NCBI RefSeq assembly: GCF_016894445.1
Contig: NZ_CP056775.1
Span: 5,389,001-5,453,000 of the forward strand
DNA length: 64,000 nucleotides
Direction of reading: 5' to 3'
From: Dyadobacter sandarakinus
GTDB taxonomy: Bacteria; Bacteroidota; Bacteroidia; Cytophagales; Spirosomataceae
Shown here: in pieces, positions 34,801 to 43,235 of the stretch
How the letters are laid out: every line of letters begins with the position of its first letter
How positions within the stretch are numbered: position 1 is the first letter of the stretch
Position numbers and translations under genes: made by a program
Notes under the pieces: generated by a model
The model's database searches: none
Seen by the model: only the letters and a program-made list of their open reading frames with translations
What the model was told of the DNA's origin: nothing

Positions 34801-36223
34801 ATTTTATCGTAAATACCGGACTGTCGGAAACTGGATTAACATTCTGCTGATGATCACGGTACTGGTACCCCTGGTTGCATTGTCCTACTACAATCATCCT
34901 TCCCCGGCCGACGACTTCTGCTACATTGATACCGTTTTCAAGTACGGTTGGCTGGAAGCCATGAACTACTATTATTCAGGCTGGACAGGGCGGTACTTCG
35001 GTATTTTTCTCAACCATTCCAATCCGCTTGCATTTCACTGGATCAATGGGTTCAAGGTGCTGCCGGTCGTGCTGCTGGCTGCAACGATTTTTGCGCTGTA
35101 CAGTCTGGTACGCCATCTTACTCCTACATTGTCGCGTATGGCGCATCTGGGTTTTGCAGGCGTCATTTTCTTTTTGTACATCCTGAAAATGGGCAGCATT
35201 TCGGAGGCATTCTACTGGATGGCGGCATTTGTTACCTATACCGTTCCCAATATTCTTACGCTGCTCTGGATTGTACTGGTACTGCGGTGGTACCGTCAGG
35301 ACACCCAGCCCAGGCGCTCAATCCTGGGAGCATTGTCTGCATTTCTGGTTTTTGCAGTAATTGGCAGCAGCGAAACCAACCTGCTGGTGATGGTACTGCT
35401 GGTCGGTGCCTGGTGGGTATACCGCCTGCTTTTTCACCGCAAGGCAGATGGGTTTATGATCGCTACGCTCCTGGTGACGTTCATTTCCTGCTATTTTTAT
35501 TTCAGTTCGCCGGGCAATCAGGCCCGCATCGGAGGCAACCCGATGGGCGGTAACATTCCTTTTTCGGTTATTTCCTCGTTTACCAAGCTTGGCTCGCTGG
35601 CATATCAGTGGGTTTTCCTCACGCCGCTTGCATTCTTTTCGGTGATCTGGCTCATGGTACTTTCACGGCTGTCGGTAGGTGCGCGTACTTACTTTTCTAT
35701 CCCGGTATGGTATGCAGTACTGCTGTTTATCGGTATCCTGTCGGCCCAGCTATTTCCCTCCTACTACGGAGTTGGCATCGAGCCTACACCCCGCGTGATC
35801 AACTGCGTCTACTTTTTCTTTCTGATAGGATGGTTTTACGTGCTGGGGGTCATTTTCCATGATCTGAAACAGCGCAAAATGAGTTTTTTGCAAGTCTCTG
35901 TTCCGCGCTTCGAGCTTGTATATGCAGTTTTGCTGTTGTCCATCGGCTTGTCATTTTATAAAAGTGCCAACATTCGGATGGTATATACAGACCTGCTGCG
36001 GGGTAAGGCAGCGGCATTTGACCATGAAATGAACAACCGCTACGCCGCGCTCCGCACCTCCCGGGACGAAGTGATGTACCTGCCGCCCATTTATTCCAAA
36101 CCAATGTCCATTTTTTACGATGACGACATTAAAACGGATCCCAATCACTGGTGGAACAAGTGCATGGCGGGATATTTCGGCAAGCGTGCCATCATCATGA
36201 AAGATACCCGAAGTGCTCAGTAA
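34793..36223 (+). CDS. Polytopic membrane protein, DUF6056/GT-C-like glycosyltransferase
   Basis: 476 residues from ATG 34793 (MNKFYRKYRTV), overlapping the GT2 stop; an upstream in-frame ATG at 34778 is possible. About ten membrane helices. The first extracytoplasmic loop carries YNHPSPADDFCYIDT, whose paired Asp matches the D-D/D-E motif of GT-C transferases (PMT, ArnT), and a conserved YYYSGWTGRYFG follows. It probably transfers the polyprenyl-linked sugar to a surface glycan or protein. The DUF6056 assignment is from memory of the family pattern and moderate. Confidence 0.65.
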   Translation: MNKFYRKYRTVGNWINILLMITVLVPLVALSYYNHPSPADDFCYIDTVFKYGWLEAMNYYYSGWTGRYFGIFLNHSNPLAFHWINGFKVLPVVLLAATIFALYSLVRHLTPTLSRMAHLGFAGVIFFLYILKMGSISEAFYWMAAFVTYTVPNILTLLWIVLVLRWYRQDTQPRRSILGALSAFLVFAVIGSSETNLLVMVLLVGAWWVYRLLFHRKADGFMIATLLVTFISCYFYFSSPGNQARIGGNPMGGNIPFSVISSFTKLGSLAYQWVFLTPLAFFSVIWLMVLSRLSVGARTYFSIPVWYAVLLFIGILSAQLFPSYYGVGIEPTPRVINCVYFFFLIGWFYVLGVIFHDLKQRKMSFLQVSVPRFELVYAVLLLSIGLSFYKSANIRMVYTDLLRGKAAAFDHEMNNRYAALRTSRDEVMYLPPIYSKPMSIFYDDDIKTDPNHWWNKCMAGYFGKRAIIMKDTRSAQ

Positions 36224-37904
36224 TAAAAGGACAATCCCGGCGACCCTGATCCTGTCGGTTCCCATATTGCTATGGATCGGCGTGATTTGCTACTATTCGG
36301 TCAATGCTCCCTGGTACGACGATTTTGACCCGTTCCCTGACTTCCTGAGAAAATGGATTCATGCGCGGGGAGTACAGGAACATCTTTACCTGCTTTTTCA
36401 GCCCAATAACGAGCACCGGATGGTAGTAGGCAAGCTGGTGACCCTTGCCTGCTATGCGCTCACAGGACATCTTAATTTTACTTTCCTGCACCTGGCGGGG
36501 GCTGGTTTCACATTGGGGACACTGGCGCTGGTAGCCAAAGTTTTCCGCCGTCACGATCTGCCCTGGTGGTACTTCCTGCCGGTAGTACTGTTGCTCTTTC
36601 AGGTACAGTACCACCTTGTTTTTCTTTGGGCGATATGCAGCCTGCAGCATCAGCCCGTGATCTTTTTTGTTTGTCTTTCCATGTACCTGCTTTCGAAAAA
36701 TCGTTTTTCGGGTGCATTGGCTGCGGCGCTCTGTGCAACCTTTGCCATGAGCAATGGCATTTTCGTGTGGGTGGCGGGAGCAGCTGTCCTCACCTTACAG
36801 GCATCGTACAGGTGGCTTCTTGTCTGGCTTGCTGCCGGGGCAGTAGCGGTTGCGTGCTACTTTCATGGCCTCACAACCATGGGTAACGAGTCCAGCTTCG
36901 CTTACTTCGCCCAATACCCGCATTTGTCGGTTCTTGGTTTTTTCGCTTTTCTGGGTGGACTGTTCGACTTCTTTCCCGAAAAACCTGTCTTTTCCCGTTC
37001 CGTTTTGCCTGTGATCATGGGGTTTGCAGTTATGATCTGGATCAGCATATGGCTGTTTGGCCTGGTACGTCCCTGGTTTTTATCGGTTTTTGTTAAAAAA
37101 AATAAAGAAAGTCAGGTTAAAAACCGGAATGGTAACCTTTCGCCATCATCCGGTTTCCTGCTGGGCGTTCTTATTTTTCTGCTGGTTAATGCTTTCATTA
37201 TCGCCTTGTTACGCCCACGTTTCGGATTCTTTGTGATGATTGTGAGCAATTACAAGATGTACCCGGCACTGTTCCTCATTGTCGCATACCTGTCCCTGCT
37301 TTTTTTTAGCAAAAACAGAAAACAAACCATTTTCCGGGGCACCTTGGTGATCGCTGCCGGCATCTGGCTGATGAGCGCCCTCAACTACCTGCCCGTCATC
37401 GCCGAAAGAAGCCGGTACCTGACCATCAATGCGTACAACCAGGAGCATCACGGTTTCGGGCTGGGGCATGTGCCGCACTCAGCAGGAGCCAGGTATGTAG
37501 ATGCGCTCATGAAGGACATGGTCGCAGGCGGCATTTACCAGTATCCGAAAGCAGGTAATGAGTTGGGAAGGCTTGCATTAAGGCAGGCAGGAACTCCCCC
37601 TTTAGCCGATGTGCAGGTGATTGTGCGGGATAGTACCATTGTCATGGACGAACCTGCGGGCAGCGTTTCCATTTCGCGCCAAACCGGGCAAATTGCATTC
37701 CTGCGTGCGGACGGCAAAGTGTATTTTTTTAAAATGAATCCCCGCCTGTATGCCGGGCGCAACTTCCTCAGGCAGTACGACCGGGGATTTACTGTTGAAA
37801 TTCCACTTTCTATCATGCAGGCCGGCACGTACGAGCTCGGTATGCTCCGTCTTGAAAACGGCCGGAGTTCGGGCGGAATCGTTCGGAGCATACAGGTTCC
37901 CTGA
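36213..37904 (+). CDS. Polytopic membrane protein, GT-C-like
   Basis: 563 residues, starting with GTG at 36213 and overlapping the previous gene by 11 bases. About eleven membrane helices and a C-terminal soluble domain (about 415-563) that ends in a beta-rich region. The first loop has VNAPWYDDFDPFPDFL, a paired-Asp motif like that of the preceding protein and of GT-C transferases, followed by PNNEHRMVVGKL. I do not recognise the exact family. By position it would be the acceptor transferase for the GT2 protein encoded next. Confidence 0.65.
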   Translation: MLSNKRTIPATLILSVPILLWIGVICYYSVNAPWYDDFDPFPDFLRKWIHARGVQEHLYLLFQPNNEHRMVVGKLVTLACYALTGHLNFTFLHLAGAGFTLGTLALVAKVFRRHDLPWWYFLPVVLLLFQVQYHLVFLWAICSLQHQPVIFFVCLSMYLLSKNRFSGALAAALCATFAMSNGIFVWVAGAAVLTLQASYRWLLVWLAAGAVAVACYFHGLTTMGNESSFAYFAQYPHLSVLGFFAFLGGLFDFFPEKPVFSRSVLPVIMGFAVMIWISIWLFGLVRPWFLSVFVKKNKESQVKNRNGNLSPSSGFLLGVLIFLLVNAFIIALLRPRFGFFVMIVSNYKMYPALFLIVAYLSLLFFSKNRKQTIFRGTLVIAAGIWLMSALNYLPVIAERSRYLTINAYNQEHHGFGLGHVPHSAGARYVDALMKDMVAGGIYQYPKAGNELGRLALRQAGTPPLADVQVIVRDSTIVMDEPAGSVSISRQTGQIAFLRADGKVYFFKMNPRLYAGRNFLRQYDRGFTVEIPLSIMQAGTYELGMLRLENGRSSGGIVRSIQVP

Positions 37905-37982
37905 CCAACCAAAGTTTCGATAATAGCCTGAAACATGTATTTTTGCCGGCATCACTCACATCGCTAAAAAAACGCCAGTCTC

Positions 37983-38942
37983 TTGAAAACCCCTCAGATT
38001 TCCATTGTTGCCCCGCTCTACAACGAATCCGAGTCCTTTCCCCTGCTTGTTCAGCGAATTAATGCATTAATGGATGCAAGTCCGCTTGCGATAGAGGTGG
38101 TACTGATTGACGATGGAAGCCGGGACGATACTGCATTGCGGATTCGCCAGCTTGCACTGACCGACGGCCGGTACCACGGGGTTTTCCTGTCGCGAAACCA
38201 CGGGCATCAGCTGGCACTTACGGCAGGCATTGCAGCGGCGCGCGGAACAGAGGCATTGTTTGTGATTGACGGCGACCTTCAGGATCCGCCCGAGCTGCTG
38301 CCGGAGTTTTACAAGCTGCTTCAGGAGGGTAATGACGTGGTGTACGCAGTGCGCAAGAAGCGGAAAGAGGGATTGGTGAAGCGTACCGGATACCACTTGT
38401 TTTACCGTATTTTACGATCCATATCCTACGTCGAGATTCCGCTCGACAGCGGCGACTTTGCGCTGATCAGCCGTCGGGTAGTCGATGTGCTCAACAAAAT
38501 GCCGGAAGAAAGCCGCTACCTTCGCGGCATGCGTTCCTGGATCGGTTTCAGGCAGGTGGGTTTTGAATATGAGCGGGATGCACGTGTAGCCGGGGAGTCC
38601 AAGTATTCTTTCAAGCAGCTTTTCGGACTGGCTTACAATGGTATTTTCAATTTCAGTGAGTTTCCGGTGAAGTTCATGAGCCGCATGGGCGTGCTGGCGA
38701 TTTTGATTTCACTGGTTTACTTCCTGGTGGTGGTGATCAAAAAAATGTTTTTTGCCCACGTGATTGAAGGTTTTACGTCTCTCTTATTTGTCATCATCCT
38801 TTTCAGCGGGGTGCAGCTGCTTGCGCTTGGAATTATTGGCGAGTACGTCCTTCGCATCTTTTTTCAATCCAAAAACCGCCCCCTGTTCATCATCAAAGAG
38901 GAAATAGTCAACCGAGAGTACAAGTCGACCGATGCTGTTTAA
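37983..38942 (+). CDS. GT2 bactoprenol glycosyltransferase (GtrB/YfdH-like)
   Basis: 319 residues with a TTG start at 37983 (TTG AAA ACC). Catalytic motifs IVAPLYNESESF, VLIDDGSRDDT and VIDGDLQDPPELL in the first 110 residues; AGESKYSFKQLFGLAYNG and two C-terminal membrane helices (about 232-295), as in GtrB. It would make undecaprenyl-phosphate-glucose or similar. It overlaps the MBOAT gene by 11 bases and is a paralogue of the GT2 gene at 33850. Confidence 0.9.
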   Translation: MKTPQISIVAPLYNESESFPLLVQRINALMDASPLAIEVVLIDDGSRDDTALRIRQLALTDGRYHGVFLSRNHGHQLALTAGIAAARGTEALFVIDGDLQDPPELLPEFYKLLQEGNDVVYAVRKKRKEGLVKRTGYHLFYRILRSISYVEIPLDSGDFALISRRVVDVLNKMPEESRYLRGMRSWIGFRQVGFEYERDARVAGESKYSFKQLFGLAYNGIFNFSEFPVKFMSRMGVLAILISLVYFLVVVIKKMFFAHVIEGFTSLLFVIILFSGVQLLALGIIGEYVLRIFFQSKNRPLFIIKEEIVNREYKSTDAV

Positions 38943-40401
38943 CTCCATCCAGTTTGTTATTTTCTTTATCGTTGTCACACTGGCGTATTTCAGCCTGTCG
39001 TGGCGCGGACGCTGGATACTGCTGCTGCTGACGAGCTGCTACTTTTACATGGTTTTCAAGCCGGTGTTCATCCTGATCCTTTTCGGGACGATCGTAATCG
39101 ATTACTATGCCGGTATCTGGATCGAACAATCGCAGGGCAGGAACCAGAGAAAAATGCTGCTGGTACTCAGCCTCATCTCTAACATTGGCATACTTGCTTT
39201 TTTCAAATACTACGACTTTTTACAGGATTCCGTCAATACACTTCTGCAGGGCGCACATTTGCGGCCATATGTGCCACCCCTCACGGGCCTCATTCCGGGC
39301 AACATTGCGGAGTGGATGGTGACGGGCGAGGGCCGGGTGCTGCTGCCGATCGGACTTTCGTTCCATACCTTCCAGGCCATGAGCTACACCATTGAGGTGT
39401 ACCGCGGAAATCAGCAGGCTGAGCGCCATTTCGGGATTTATGCACTGTATGTCATGTTTTACCCCCAGCTTGTTGCCGGCCCTATCGAGCGCCCGCAGAA
39501 CATGCTGTGGCAGTACCATGCCTATTTCAAATACGACTTTGAGCAGGTGAAGCAGGGGCTGATGCAAATGGCCTTTGGTATGTTTAAAAAAATCGTGATT
39601 GCCGACCGGCTGGCTGAGGTGGTGGATTATGCCTATGCCGATGTTGCCGGTAATAACGGACTTTCACTGCTTGTTGCGACGGTATTTTTTGCATTCCAGA
39701 TTTACTGTGATTTTTCGGGCTACTCCGACATTGCGATCGGAGCCGCGCGGGTGATGGGTTTTACATTGATGGACAACTTCCGTTCACCCTATGCATCGTC
39801 GTCGGTTTCTGAGTTTTGGGGCAGGTGGCACATTTCGCTTTCGTCCTGGTTTAAAGACTATCTCTACATCCCGCTGGGTGGTAACCGGAAGGGGGAGTTC
39901 CGGAAATATGTCAACCAGTTTATTGTGTTTCTCGTCAGCGGATTGTGGCATGGAGCCAGCTGGAACTACGTGATCTGGGGCGGCCTGCACGGCACCTACC
40001 AGGTCACTGCCTCTTTGCGTGATAAGTGGCTGAAAAAAGCAGGGGTTGAAATCCCGCAGAATGCATTTACCAAAGCATTAAACATCTTTTTCACCTTTGT
40101 TCTGGTGACGATCGCCTGGGTGTTTTTCAGGAACAAGGAAGCGCCGGTCATGCGGTCGTTTGTTATTTTGAACAAGATATTTCACCTCTCCTGGACCGAC
40201 CCGCTGCGTACACCCTTTAATGCAGTTGAAATGTGGTTCTGTGTATTCCTGATTGCGTTTTTACTGGTCAAAGAACGTTTTTATAAGCGCATTCCCACGG
40301 CAAACACCCGGCTGTTCTTCATTTTGTTTCCGGTCATTGCATTCCTGACCTACTTTCTGGGCGTTGTTACCGAAAACCAGTTCATTTATTTCCAGTTTTA
40401 A
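38932..40401 (+). CDS. MBOAT-family O-acyltransferase (AlgI/DltB-like)
   Basis: 489 residues, about eleven membrane helices. Typical features: MLFNSIQFVIFF start, VAGPIERPQNML, FSGYSDIAIGAARVMGF, FRSPYASSSVSEFWGRWHISLSSWFKDYLYIPLGGN (in part), and the catalytic His in LVSGLWHGASWNYVIWGGLHG. Such proteins move acyl groups, usually acetyl, across the membrane onto glycans. The SGNH partner (AlgX/AlgJ or DltD type) that normally follows is not here. The gene closes the glycan cluster. Confidence 0.93.
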   Translation: MLFNSIQFVIFFIVVTLAYFSLSWRGRWILLLLTSCYFYMVFKPVFILILFGTIVIDYYAGIWIEQSQGRNQRKMLLVLSLISNIGILAFFKYYDFLQDSVNTLLQGAHLRPYVPPLTGLIPGNIAEWMVTGEGRVLLPIGLSFHTFQAMSYTIEVYRGNQQAERHFGIYALYVMFYPQLVAGPIERPQNMLWQYHAYFKYDFEQVKQGLMQMAFGMFKKIVIADRLAEVVDYAYADVAGNNGLSLLVATVFFAFQIYCDFSGYSDIAIGAARVMGFTLMDNFRSPYASSSVSEFWGRWHISLSSWFKDYLYIPLGGNRKGEFRKYVNQFIVFLVSGLWHGASWNYVIWGGLHGTYQVTASLRDKWLKKAGVEIPQNAFTKALNIFFTFVLVTIAWVFFRNKEAPVMRSFVILNKIFHLSWTDPLRTPFNAVEMWFCVFLIAFLLVKERFYKRIPTANTRLFFILFPVIAFLTYFLGVVTENQFIYFQF

Positions 40402-40498
40402 AGACGGATTTTGTGAAAACATTTGGGTGGCAAATTTTGTTAGCCAGTCTGGTGCCACACCATTTTTCTTTGCATTTGATTAAAGATTTTAAATAAAA

Positions 40499-40879
40499 AT
40501 GTACGAAGTAACATCTGACAACCGGTTGAAAAGTTTGATCGTAGTGGGTGACAGGGTTTTGATCCAGCCCAAGAGTCCGAGTGACCGCACCAACAGCGGT
40601 TTGTACCTGCCGGCAACTGTAACGGAAAGAGAGCAGGTGCAGACCGGCTATGTGATTAAGGTAGGTCCCGGTTATCCCATTCCCGTAGCAGCCGAGGACG
40701 AGCCGTGGAAAGAAACCGAGGAAAAAGTAAAGTACATGCCTCTGCAGTCCAAGGAAGGAGACCTCGCTATTTACCTACAGCGTAATGCTATTGATCTGGA
40801 ATACGACGGGCAAAAGTACGTGATCGTGCCGCAATCCTCCATTCTGATGCTGGAAAGGTCCGAGGACTTATTCGAGTAA
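40499..40879 (+). CDS. GroES/Cpn10-like co-chaperonin family protein
   Basis: 126 residues, about 30 longer than a usual GroES. LIVVGDRVLIQPKSPSDRTNSGLYLP is the Cpn10 N-terminal signature, then a mobile-loop-like stretch and GYVIKVGPG; the C-terminal half (about 85-126) has the closing strand YVIVPQSSILML. No groEL is adjacent, so it is a stand-alone paralogue rather than the main groES. An ATTCA-rich spacer (40880-40917) follows. Confidence 0.8.
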   Translation: MYEVTSDNRLKSLIVVGDRVLIQPKSPSDRTNSGLYLPATVTEREQVQTGYVIKVGPGYPIPVAAEDEPWKETEEKVKYMPLQSKEGDLAIYLQRNAIDLEYDGQKYVIVPQSSILMLERSEDLFE

Positions 40880-40917
40880 AACCCTTCAAAACTCAATTAT
40901 TCAGTCATTCAAAATTG
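40880..40917 (+). repeat. Short ATTCA-type intergenic repeat
   Basis: TTCAAAACTCAATTATTCAGTCATTCAAAATT-type low-complexity stretch between the Cpn10-like and aldo/keto reductase genes, related to those at 20165-20250 and 46262-46350. No arm complementary to it is seen. Confidence 0.5.
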
Positions 40918-40925
40918 ATCCCGGC

Positions 40926-41948
40926 ATGAAGTACAAATTTCTAAGCAACACAGGCGTACTGGTTTCCGAACTTTGCTTTGGTACCATGACCTTCGGCGGC
41001 GACGGCTACTGGGGTGCAATCGGGAAACTGCAGCAGGAAGAAGGTACCGGGCTTGTTAAAACCGCACTGGACAGCGGTATCAACTTCTTTGATACGGCGA
41101 ATGTTTACTCCTATGGAAAATCGGAGGAAATACTGGGCCAGGCTTTCCGTGACCTGGGTATCCGGCGCAGTGAAGTGGTTATTGCCACCAAAGTGCGCGG
41201 TCGCATGGCACCCGGCCCAAACCAGATAGGGTTGTCGCGCCTCCATATCATGGACTCTGTAAATGAAAGTCTGCAAAGGCTGGGTACCGATCACATTGAC
41301 CTGTACTATGTACATGGCGTGGATGCCGAAACTGCATTGGAAGAAACCATGCGTGGGCTGGAAGATATTGTCCGCTCGGGCAAGGTGAGGTACCTGGGTG
41401 TAAGCAACCATTCAGCCTGGCAGATCATGAAGGCTAACGGAATTGCGGAGCGGCACGGTTGGTCCAGGTTTGTAGCCTGCCAGCATTACTATACTGTAGC
41501 CGGCCGGGATATTGAGCGGGAGCTCATACCGATGATGCAGGACCAGAACCTCGCATTGATGCCGTGGAGCCCGCTGGCAGGTGGCTTTTTGTCAGGAAAA
41601 TACGCCCGTGACAACCAGCCCGCAGGAGATAACCGCCGAGACAACTTTGACTTTCCGCCCATTGACAAGGAAAAAGCATATGATATCATTGATGTGATCC
41701 AGCCCATCGCTGCTGCCCATGGCGTATCCGTGGCGCAGGTTGCACTGGCCTGGCTCCTGCATCAGCAAAGTGTTACCAGTGTGATTATCGGTGCCAAAAA
41801 ACCTGACCAGCTGCACGAGAACATTGCGGCGACAAACGTGGTGCTTACGGCCGAAGAACTTGCAAAGCTGAATGAAGTAAGCGCCCTGAAAGCGGAGTAC
41901 CCGGCCTGGATGTTTGAACGCCAGGGCAGAGACCGTATTCCCGGCTGA
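40926..41948 (+). CDS. Aldo/keto reductase
   Basis: 340 residues, (beta/alpha)8 barrel of the AKR family. Catalytic tetrad visible: Asp and Tyr in FFDTANVYSYGKSE (about 53-66), Lys in VVIATKV (about 88), His in DLYYVHGVD (about 128). NADPH-dependent reduction of a carbonyl; substrate unknown. Sequence LCFGTMTFGG at the start is like the YajO/YghZ branch. It ends 2 bases before the polysaccharide deacetylase gene. Confidence 0.92.
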   Translation: MKYKFLSNTGVLVSELCFGTMTFGGDGYWGAIGKLQQEEGTGLVKTALDSGINFFDTANVYSYGKSEEILGQAFRDLGIRRSEVVIATKVRGRMAPGPNQIGLSRLHIMDSVNESLQRLGTDHIDLYYVHGVDAETALEETMRGLEDIVRSGKVRYLGVSNHSAWQIMKANGIAERHGWSRFVACQHYYTVAGRDIERELIPMMQDQNLALMPWSPLAGGFLSGKYARDNQPAGDNRRDNFDFPPIDKEKAYDIIDVIQPIAAAHGVSVAQVALAWLLHQQSVTSVIIGAKKPDQLHENIAATNVVLTAEELAKLNEVSALKAEYPAWMFERQGRDRIPG

Positions 41949-41950
41949 TC

Positions 41951-42880
41951 ATGAGAAAGCTGGTTTTTATACTGTCTGTTCTTTTCCTTTCAAATGCCAC
42001 CGCCCAGCAGCGGAGCGTTTCCATCACCATTGACGATGTGCCCAATGTGCATTTGTACAAAGAGGATGGAAATGTTTCTGTTCTGCAGCGGCGGCTAGAC
42101 AGCCTGCAGGTACCTGTCGGTATATTCATCAATGAGGTCAATCTAAAACAGACCGGTGATGAAAAAGGCAATATCCAGCTCCTGAAAAGCTGGATTTTAA
42201 AGCCATATACCACAGTGGGCAACCATAGTTACTCACATTTCAATTACGGGGAGGTAGGAGCGGATGTATTCGAAAAAGATGTGTTGAAAGGTGCCGGGCT
42301 GACGGGTAAGATGCTGGCAAAAACCGGAAAGGCGATGCGGTACTTCAGGTTTCCATTCAATGCTTTGGGTAAAGACAGTGCGGCTCATGTGCATATGGAG
42401 CAGTTCCTGCAGAAACACGGGTATATCTCCACGCCGTTTACCGTCGAAAGTGAAGACTGGCTTTATACACAGCTCTATGAACATGCATTAAAAAACGGTA
42501 AACCTGCCGAGGCCAGACAGGTGGCTGAACGGTATGTAAACCGGACCCTGAAAGCATTTGCCTACTTTGATAGTCTGAGTACCGTGCTGCATGGCCGCCC
42601 GGTAAGGCAGATTTACCTTTGTCATGACAACAGGCTGAACACGGATTATCTCGCTGTGATCGTGCAGAAACTGAAACAGCAGCAATACAAAATGATTAGT
42701 CTGGAAGAGGCATTGGAAGACCCGCTGTATAAGTCCGTCGACTATTATGCGGGAAATGCGGGATTTTCGTGGATTTACCGCTGGGTACAGGATCCTTCCG
42801 AGCGGAAAAGATTATTGCGTGCTGAGCCGGAGGATGCGGAAACGCAGAGGGCTTTTGAAGCAATGGGTAAGTTGAGATAA
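41951..42880 (+). CDS. Exported polysaccharide deacetylase-family (CE4) protein
   Basis: 309 residues with a signal peptide (MRKLVFILSVLFLSNATAQ). NodB-homology motifs: TIDDVPN (Asp-Asp), GNHSYSHFNY (His-x3-His zinc ligands) and RYFRFPFN. It removes N- or O-acetyl groups from a polysaccharide in the periplasm or outside. The domain ends in a ISLEEALED segment, then a family-specific tail to 309. It lies 2 bases after the aldo/keto reductase gene. Confidence 0.88.
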   Translation: MRKLVFILSVLFLSNATAQQRSVSITIDDVPNVHLYKEDGNVSVLQRRLDSLQVPVGIFINEVNLKQTGDEKGNIQLLKSWILKPYTTVGNHSYSHFNYGEVGADVFEKDVLKGAGLTGKMLAKTGKAMRYFRFPFNALGKDSAAHVHMEQFLQKHGYISTPFTVESEDWLYTQLYEHALKNGKPAEARQVAERYVNRTLKAFAYFDSLSTVLHGRPVRQIYLCHDNRLNTDYLAVIVQKLKQQQYKMISLEEALEDPLYKSVDYYAGNAGFSWIYRWVQDPSERKRLLRAEPEDAETQRAFEAMGKLR

Positions 42881-42881
42881 A

Positions 42882-42911
42882 AAAAGAAAGCATGCTTTTG
42901 GGCATGCTTTC
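42882..42911 (-). terminator. Terminator of the cold-shock gene
   Basis: GAAAGCATGC and GCATGCTTTC pair perfectly (10 bp) with a 6-base loop; on the minus strand seven T follow. It belongs to the cold-shock gene and also lies just after the deacetylase stop. Confidence 0.85.
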
Positions 42912-42932
42912 CGAAATGTTTTATGACTTAAC

Positions 42933-43124
42933 TTAGATAACTCGAACGTTAACTGCGTTTGGGCCTTTTCTTCCATTTTCTACATCGTACGACACTTTGT
43001 CATTTTCACGGATGTCGTCCTGAAGACCCGAAACGTGAACGAAAATGTCCTTCTCACCAGTGGATGGTTGAATGAAACCAAATCCTTTGGAATCATTGAA
43101 AAACTTAACTGTACCTTCTGCCAT
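42933..43124 (-). CDS. Cold-shock protein, CspA family
   Basis: 63 residues, one OB-fold cold-shock domain with both RNA-binding motifs (KGFGFIQ = RNP1, DIFVHVS = RNP2). It binds single-stranded RNA/DNA and melts mRNA structures. It has its own promoter (43151-43181) and terminator (42882-42911), so it is monocistronic with a leader of only about 20 bases. Confidence 0.95.
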   Translation of the reverse strand: MAEGTVKFFNDSKGFGFIQPSTGEKDIFVHVSGLQDDIRENDKVSYDVENGRKGPNAVNVRVI

Positions 43125-43150
43125 TAGTATTGATCTTATATTTTAGAAAC

Positions 43151-43181
43151 CAAATGTAGATAGAAAAAGCATATTTCCAAA
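43151..43181 (-). promoter_or_regulatory. Cold-shock gene promoter
   Basis: On the minus strand: TTTG (43178-43181), 19 bases, TACATTTG (43151-43158), a full match to the Bacteroidota -33/-7 pattern with ideal spacing, about 27 bases before the ATG. Confidence 0.8.
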
Positions 43182-43235
43182 AGTAAAATTGCAACTGTTA
43201 AAATTTTTCGCCTCATTTTTCATGACCGCCGCGCC

